A stretch of 64,000 bases of DNA from Cantharellus purpuraceus (taxonomy: Eukaryota > Basidiomycota > Agaricomycetes > Cantharellales > Hydnaceae): positions 1,426,001 to 1,490,000 of the forward strand of contig JALBUN010000045.1 in NCBI GenBank assembly GCA_025174535.1, read 5' to 3'. The position numbers were made by a program, and so were the translations under genes. Below are positions 60,701 to 64,000 of this stretch, one piece after another; position 1 is the first letter of the stretch, and every line of letters starts with the position of its first letter. The notes under the pieces are model-generated. The model was not told the DNA's origin, searched no databases, and worked only from the letters and a program-made list of their open reading frames with translations.

Positions 60701-61825
60701 GTTGAAGAGCCAGGTACCATACTGTGGCCGAAAGTGGCGACAATGTACATTCTTTTACCATTGAGCGTATCTTGTACACTAACCATTACCTTAGCGAATA
60801 TGAAGGTCATTACCTCAATTTACCTCAACTGTCGACCCGACCTTCGTGACGAGTGGCTAACTGGGACTGAGGTAGAGGATGTGCAGGGAGCTCTGGTGAG
60901 TTTTTGTGTTGATCTTGTGGACACAATGATTTAATCCACTCGATGCTACCCAGGCGCAAGAAACTGCGTTGCGAACATTGATCAAGTTCTGTGAGTGAAT
61001 CATACTTACCTCTAATTTATCAGACTGAACTGCCCGCCAAGATAACACCAAGCGTTATGGGCCATCCAGTGCAGTAAATTTAAATCAATCACAGCATCGA
61101 CGAGCATCGAGCCACTCTGTTCCTCCCCTCGAAGGTTTGTCATCCGGACCTGAGCTCAGTAGCATGAACCGCAACCCTTCCGGTGGTCTCAACATTGATC
61201 CGGATGTCTTCCCCCCGATCCGCTCCCAAGCACGAGACCCGTCAAACTTCCTTCCTTACATTCCAGAGGACATAGCTTTTGAAGAAGAGTATGAGGAATA
61301 CTTGCACGATTTGGGCTTGTCGGACGAGCATCCAGGTTTAACAGGAAGCCCTTCTAGTCAGGGACTTTCTGCGTGGCAAAGACTATCAATGTTTACGCCT
61401 GCTGATATTGGGGCGGACGGTATCAGTGACAGCGAGAGCATCGCTTCCATAGGTGAGCTTGGAACCGAACAGCGACTAGAAGATGGCCAGAGCACTACAG
61501 ACGAGAACATCAACGATTGGGAGGTAATTCGCTCCCTAAATCTTATTCCCCAGCTAAACCTGTTAATCACATGCCTTCCCTACAGCACATGAGCCCCAAA
61601 ACTATGGCTGCACTCCCCAAGTCTCCTGCGGGAACAAATCGCCGGTCAAGTTCTGGCTCTGGTCTGCGCCCTGTCCTACCATTTGGGTTGGACGATAGCA
61701 GTGCTGTGGATGAGGTAGAAGAGGATGAAGATGAACCAGAGATGGGCCCAATGCCAAGACAACAATCTGGGCCATTTGCTGGCGGCAGAGGGGTGGATGA
61801 AGTGGAATACATGTACAACGAATAG
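57785..61825 (+). CDS. FAR11: STRIPAK complex subunit Far11 (STRIP1/2 family)
   Basis: The protein begins MEGVPAPVGALDSITLGQLR and reads into the N1221 domain (EDTVFNELEEFYSYVEVSQV, WRVWQGSF, SYRKAHVELLLESLEHRD, HQLHWIIENCKVIR). A Pro-rich linker (PATPAPTPPPSPKPKK) follows, then RPFVFPFSS and ERHMHIGGALWQMAKTREEC, and the DUF3402 region (ITSKAVSAILMLTLQWFKVS, KFHHFGQLLLDSNCLLLILK, WRNFFTSINFVRIMQKLSKH, MKVITSIYLNCRPDLRDEWL). The C-terminus is Ser-rich and acidic. Far11 is the scaffold that links PP2A (STRIPAK) to cell fusion, TORC2 antagonism and, in filamentous fungi, sexual development. About 1,040 residues, with roughly 16 introns; one acceptor region doubles as a poly-proline codon run near 59960. 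Confidence 0.9.
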
Positions 61826-62143
61826 CGATAGTTATTCGAGCAGTGTTGGCACTGCCCTGCAGAAGTTTAAAGATTTGCAACTATTGCAAACCTCAAAAGC
61901 CGAACAAGTGTGTCAAATCAAGTAGGTCTATGTATCATTCTCAGTTTGCTCGACAGTTTGAATAGCTATTGCGATATCAGGATGAGGACGTCGTGATGAG
62001 CGGAGGCACCCTCGCAAAAGGTCCTCGAAGAGACTCTAGTTTAGCCCTTTCCTGTCGCCAATACCACATCTGCATGGCAGTGTAGAAACGAAATGTTGTC
62101 CACAAAAAACTGCGTGGCAACTGCGAGGCCTGCTCATAATTAG

Positions 62144-63351
62144 CTAGTTATATCTTGTCAGTAAAATGTCGGGAACTCTGGCTGGGAAATCAAGTCGACC
62201 TTTGAGCTTTCCTCTTAGTTCCAACCATACCCAGGTAACATCTGTTAGTATGGCATGGACATTCCATCTCACCGCCTAGAGGGGCACATCGGTCAACTAA
62301 CATGCAACTCTGACCACGAGGGGTATACTGACCTCCATCATTTCCTCTTCTTTGTTGACGGTCCAGACCATGACCTTCTTTCCTGCCTCAGTACACTCGA
62401 CAATGAATCTCTGGCCTTCCATACTGCAGAGGGCCCCGAACCTACGACGTAGGATATTCATTATCCAGCACATGTGCTGGCCGCCCGACTCACTCGATCG
62501 AAAAAACCTCCACATGAGTCCAGAAGTAATCCCTGGCGACATACGGACTGCGGCCAATGTATGCCCTACGGAGGTAGGACACGTGTTTGAGAGCGGGAAC
62601 AATGAAACTCGGATGCCATAGGCCAAGTAAAATCCGAGGTGCAAGTAACGTCTCCCAATCAGAAAAGGAGGAGATGCACGTGTGCATCGCGGAGAACAAA
62701 CGATCCGGATCGTTGTTCGGTTTACAATCAATATTGAGTTGCACGTGTTGATTCTCGCCCTATCATGAAACTGATAATGGGAGTGTCATGAATCTAAATT
62801 ACTGTCACGCACCTTCATGAGTAGCGTCAAAGTTTCGAGGAACGTGGGTATCGATTGTTTCGGCTCTTTCAATGTTCTTGCATGCTCCATTCCATTCACT
62901 CCACACCAATCTCTCTCGTTTATCCGTCCTGAGAGAATTAGCCAATGTTGATAGACCATTGTGAACCAGAGAAAAACAACTGACCTTTGCTACCCGTCGT
63001 CCGTTCCAAATCTTCACAGCAACAATTGAGCAGAGGCAATGATGCGTGAGAAGGGATAACTTGCCGGCATCATGAAACATAATGAGAACACTGTCTCTGG
63101 AGATGTGGACATCTGTCGACACAGGTTACATGACTCCATGTTTTCCCGAACGGGAAGATGATTGGAGTTGAAAACATGCCAGTCTCGATGCCTTCAGCCC
63201 CATCTCTAATGGCAGCTTCGAAACTAGCGAGAGTATTTTCAGGAAGGGCGGCTGAAGCCTGTGTTATGCTGTTCGCCATGAGTGATCCATGGAAACAGAT
63301 GGGTCATACCCCTCGGTGCCCCCAGCACTCGGGGAGAGTTCGAGTGGACAT
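62144..63351 (-). CDS. glycerophosphodiester phosphodiesterase-family protein (PGC1-like)
   Basis: The start exon reads MSTRTLPECWGHRG and joins ASAALPENTLASFEAAIRDG, giving the GDPD signature (catalytic HRG, then ENT). Next come TDVHISRDSVLIMFHDA, DLERTTGSKG, QHVQLNIDCKPNNDPDRLFS, APRILLGLWHPSF, GQRFIVECTEAGKKVMVWTV and ILTDVTWVWLELR. This matches the fungal group of yeast Pgc1, a phosphatidylglycerol phospholipase C, and of glycerophosphodiesterases. About 290 residues, seven or so exons. Two adjacent introns, 63113-63179 and 63012-63064, begin GCATGT and GCAAGT; with them the protein follows the family without a gap. No signal peptide. A TATA box precedes it. Confidence 0.87.
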
Positions 63352-63415
63352 CTCTTGCGGGGGTAGAGGTAAGGGATAGAAAGACAACGTGACCACACTA
63401 CCTTGGCGAGGGGCC

Positions 63416-63421
63416 TTTATA
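63416..63421 (-). promoter_or_regulatory. TATA box of the glycerophosphodiesterase gene
   Basis: The minus strand reads CCTATAAAGG over 63414-63423, about 65 nt upstream of the start codon at 63351. Position and sequence fit a core promoter. Confidence 0.5.
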
Positions 63422-63423
63422 GG

Positions 63424-64000
63424 CTGCAGGCTGGTTCATGTTAAACGTAAGCGCCAAAACTTTTGCGATCCCGTGGTTCACAAAACCACCCTCAACGCTA
63501 CTACCGGAAGCAACCGGTGGCACATGTACATTAAGTAATAAGTTCCAAGAACGTGCGTCAGGAAGTTCACCCATAGGGCTTCTCTGGCATAGTCCTTCGT
63601 AGAAGCTGGTGCCTAGTATGTACATTTACAGTATGAAATTACTGGACAAATCGAGGTTGAGCATAGGGGTTGGTCTAAGTATATAAACAGGGATTAAGTC
63701 TCGGCCGATGACCCAGGGAAGGTTGTATGTATATGGAGCCACGGTATGCAGATCCAAGAAACTATAACATATATATAGGGAAGAGAGCCACAAGACATGC
63801 ATGGAAGAGAAACTGAACATGGGGTATGAGATGTCATATGCTCAGAGGGAGTTGGAGGGAACGGTAAGAACGATTCAAACTTATACTATGCTTTCTTGCT
63901 TGAGGGTAGCAGAAGCAAGCGTGCTTGTAAGGGTATTCTGCCTTCGTGTCCAAGTTCATCGCAACGTCTTAACAAGTGAAATAAACAATACTATGTTGGG
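63424..64000. other. intergenic right edge
   Basis: No convincing gene. A plus-strand TATATAAA-like word at about 63679-63686 and a purine-rich leader before ATG at 63819 could mark the start of a plus-strand gene that continues beyond the window, but the frame after that ATG (MGYEMSYAQRELEGT) ends quickly unless spliced at the GTAAGA that follows it. The minus-strand frames at 63398 and 63626 look non-coding. Confidence 0.35.

Overview
The window is nuclear DNA from a fungus, almost certainly a mushroom-forming basidiomycete (Agaricomycotina). The evidence is dense protein-coding genes on both strands, many introns of about 45-70 nt per gene (GT...AG, with CTAAC-like branch points where checked), micro-exons, and proteins that look like basidiomycete versions of conserved eukaryotic families. 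I saw no bacterial operons, CRISPR arrays, rRNA, clear tRNA or intact transposon. Exon structures were worked out by hand from reading frame, splice signals and family conservation. Boundaries that are given are reasoned, not computed.

Layout. 0-7.2 kb: the 5' end of an unknown minus-strand gene, a Rim15-type nutrient-signalling kinase (minus), and head-to-head with it the mitochondrial ribosomal protein Rsm18 (plus). 7.2-8.7 kb: gene-poor, with an uncertain spliced coding segment and a roughly 98-bp DNA-level copy of part of the importin gene that lies 9 kb away. 8.7-13.8 kb: forkhead factor, DRE2 (cytosolic Fe-S assembly), BCD1 (box C/D snoRNP assembly) and, convergent with BCD1, a four-exon MED18 gene that no single long open frame reveals. 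13.8-16.15 kb: gene-poor, containing an 860-bp minus-strand frame with only two internal stops.

16.15-28 kb: importin-11/Kap120-like receptor (plus), PEX2 (minus), LOA1/Vps66-like acyltransferase (plus, only 35 bp from PEX2), an RRM/RS-like remnant, and an ER-type Hsp90 (GRP94) with signal peptide and HDEL tail. 28-29.5 kb: 128-bp tandem repeats. 29.5-38.8 kb: aryl-alcohol-dehydrogenase-type aldo-keto reductase, a small uncertain gene, a Ser/Pro-rich unknown protein, an ING-family PHD protein, an unknown tail-anchored protein, and the YEATS protein Yaf9. 38.8-53.5 kb: Mec1/ATR, NOP14, DPH1 and COA3. 53.7-63.4 kb: ubiquitin E1 UBA1, the STRIPAK subunit Far11, and a glycerophosphodiester phosphodiesterase.

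Most genes are housekeeping and unrelated in pathway. Themes include chromatin and DNA damage (ING, Yaf9, Mec1/ATR within about 13 kb), ribosome and translation (Rsm18, BCD1, NOP14, DPH1), and organelle biogenesis (COA3, PEX2, GRP94). The most distinctive features are five inferred GC-AG introns in three genes, micro-exons of 15 and 9 nt, very short head-to-head and tail-to-tail spacings (35 bp between start codons, 18 bp between stops), and TCACGTGA palindromes in several shared promoters. I found no convincing novel multi-gene system.
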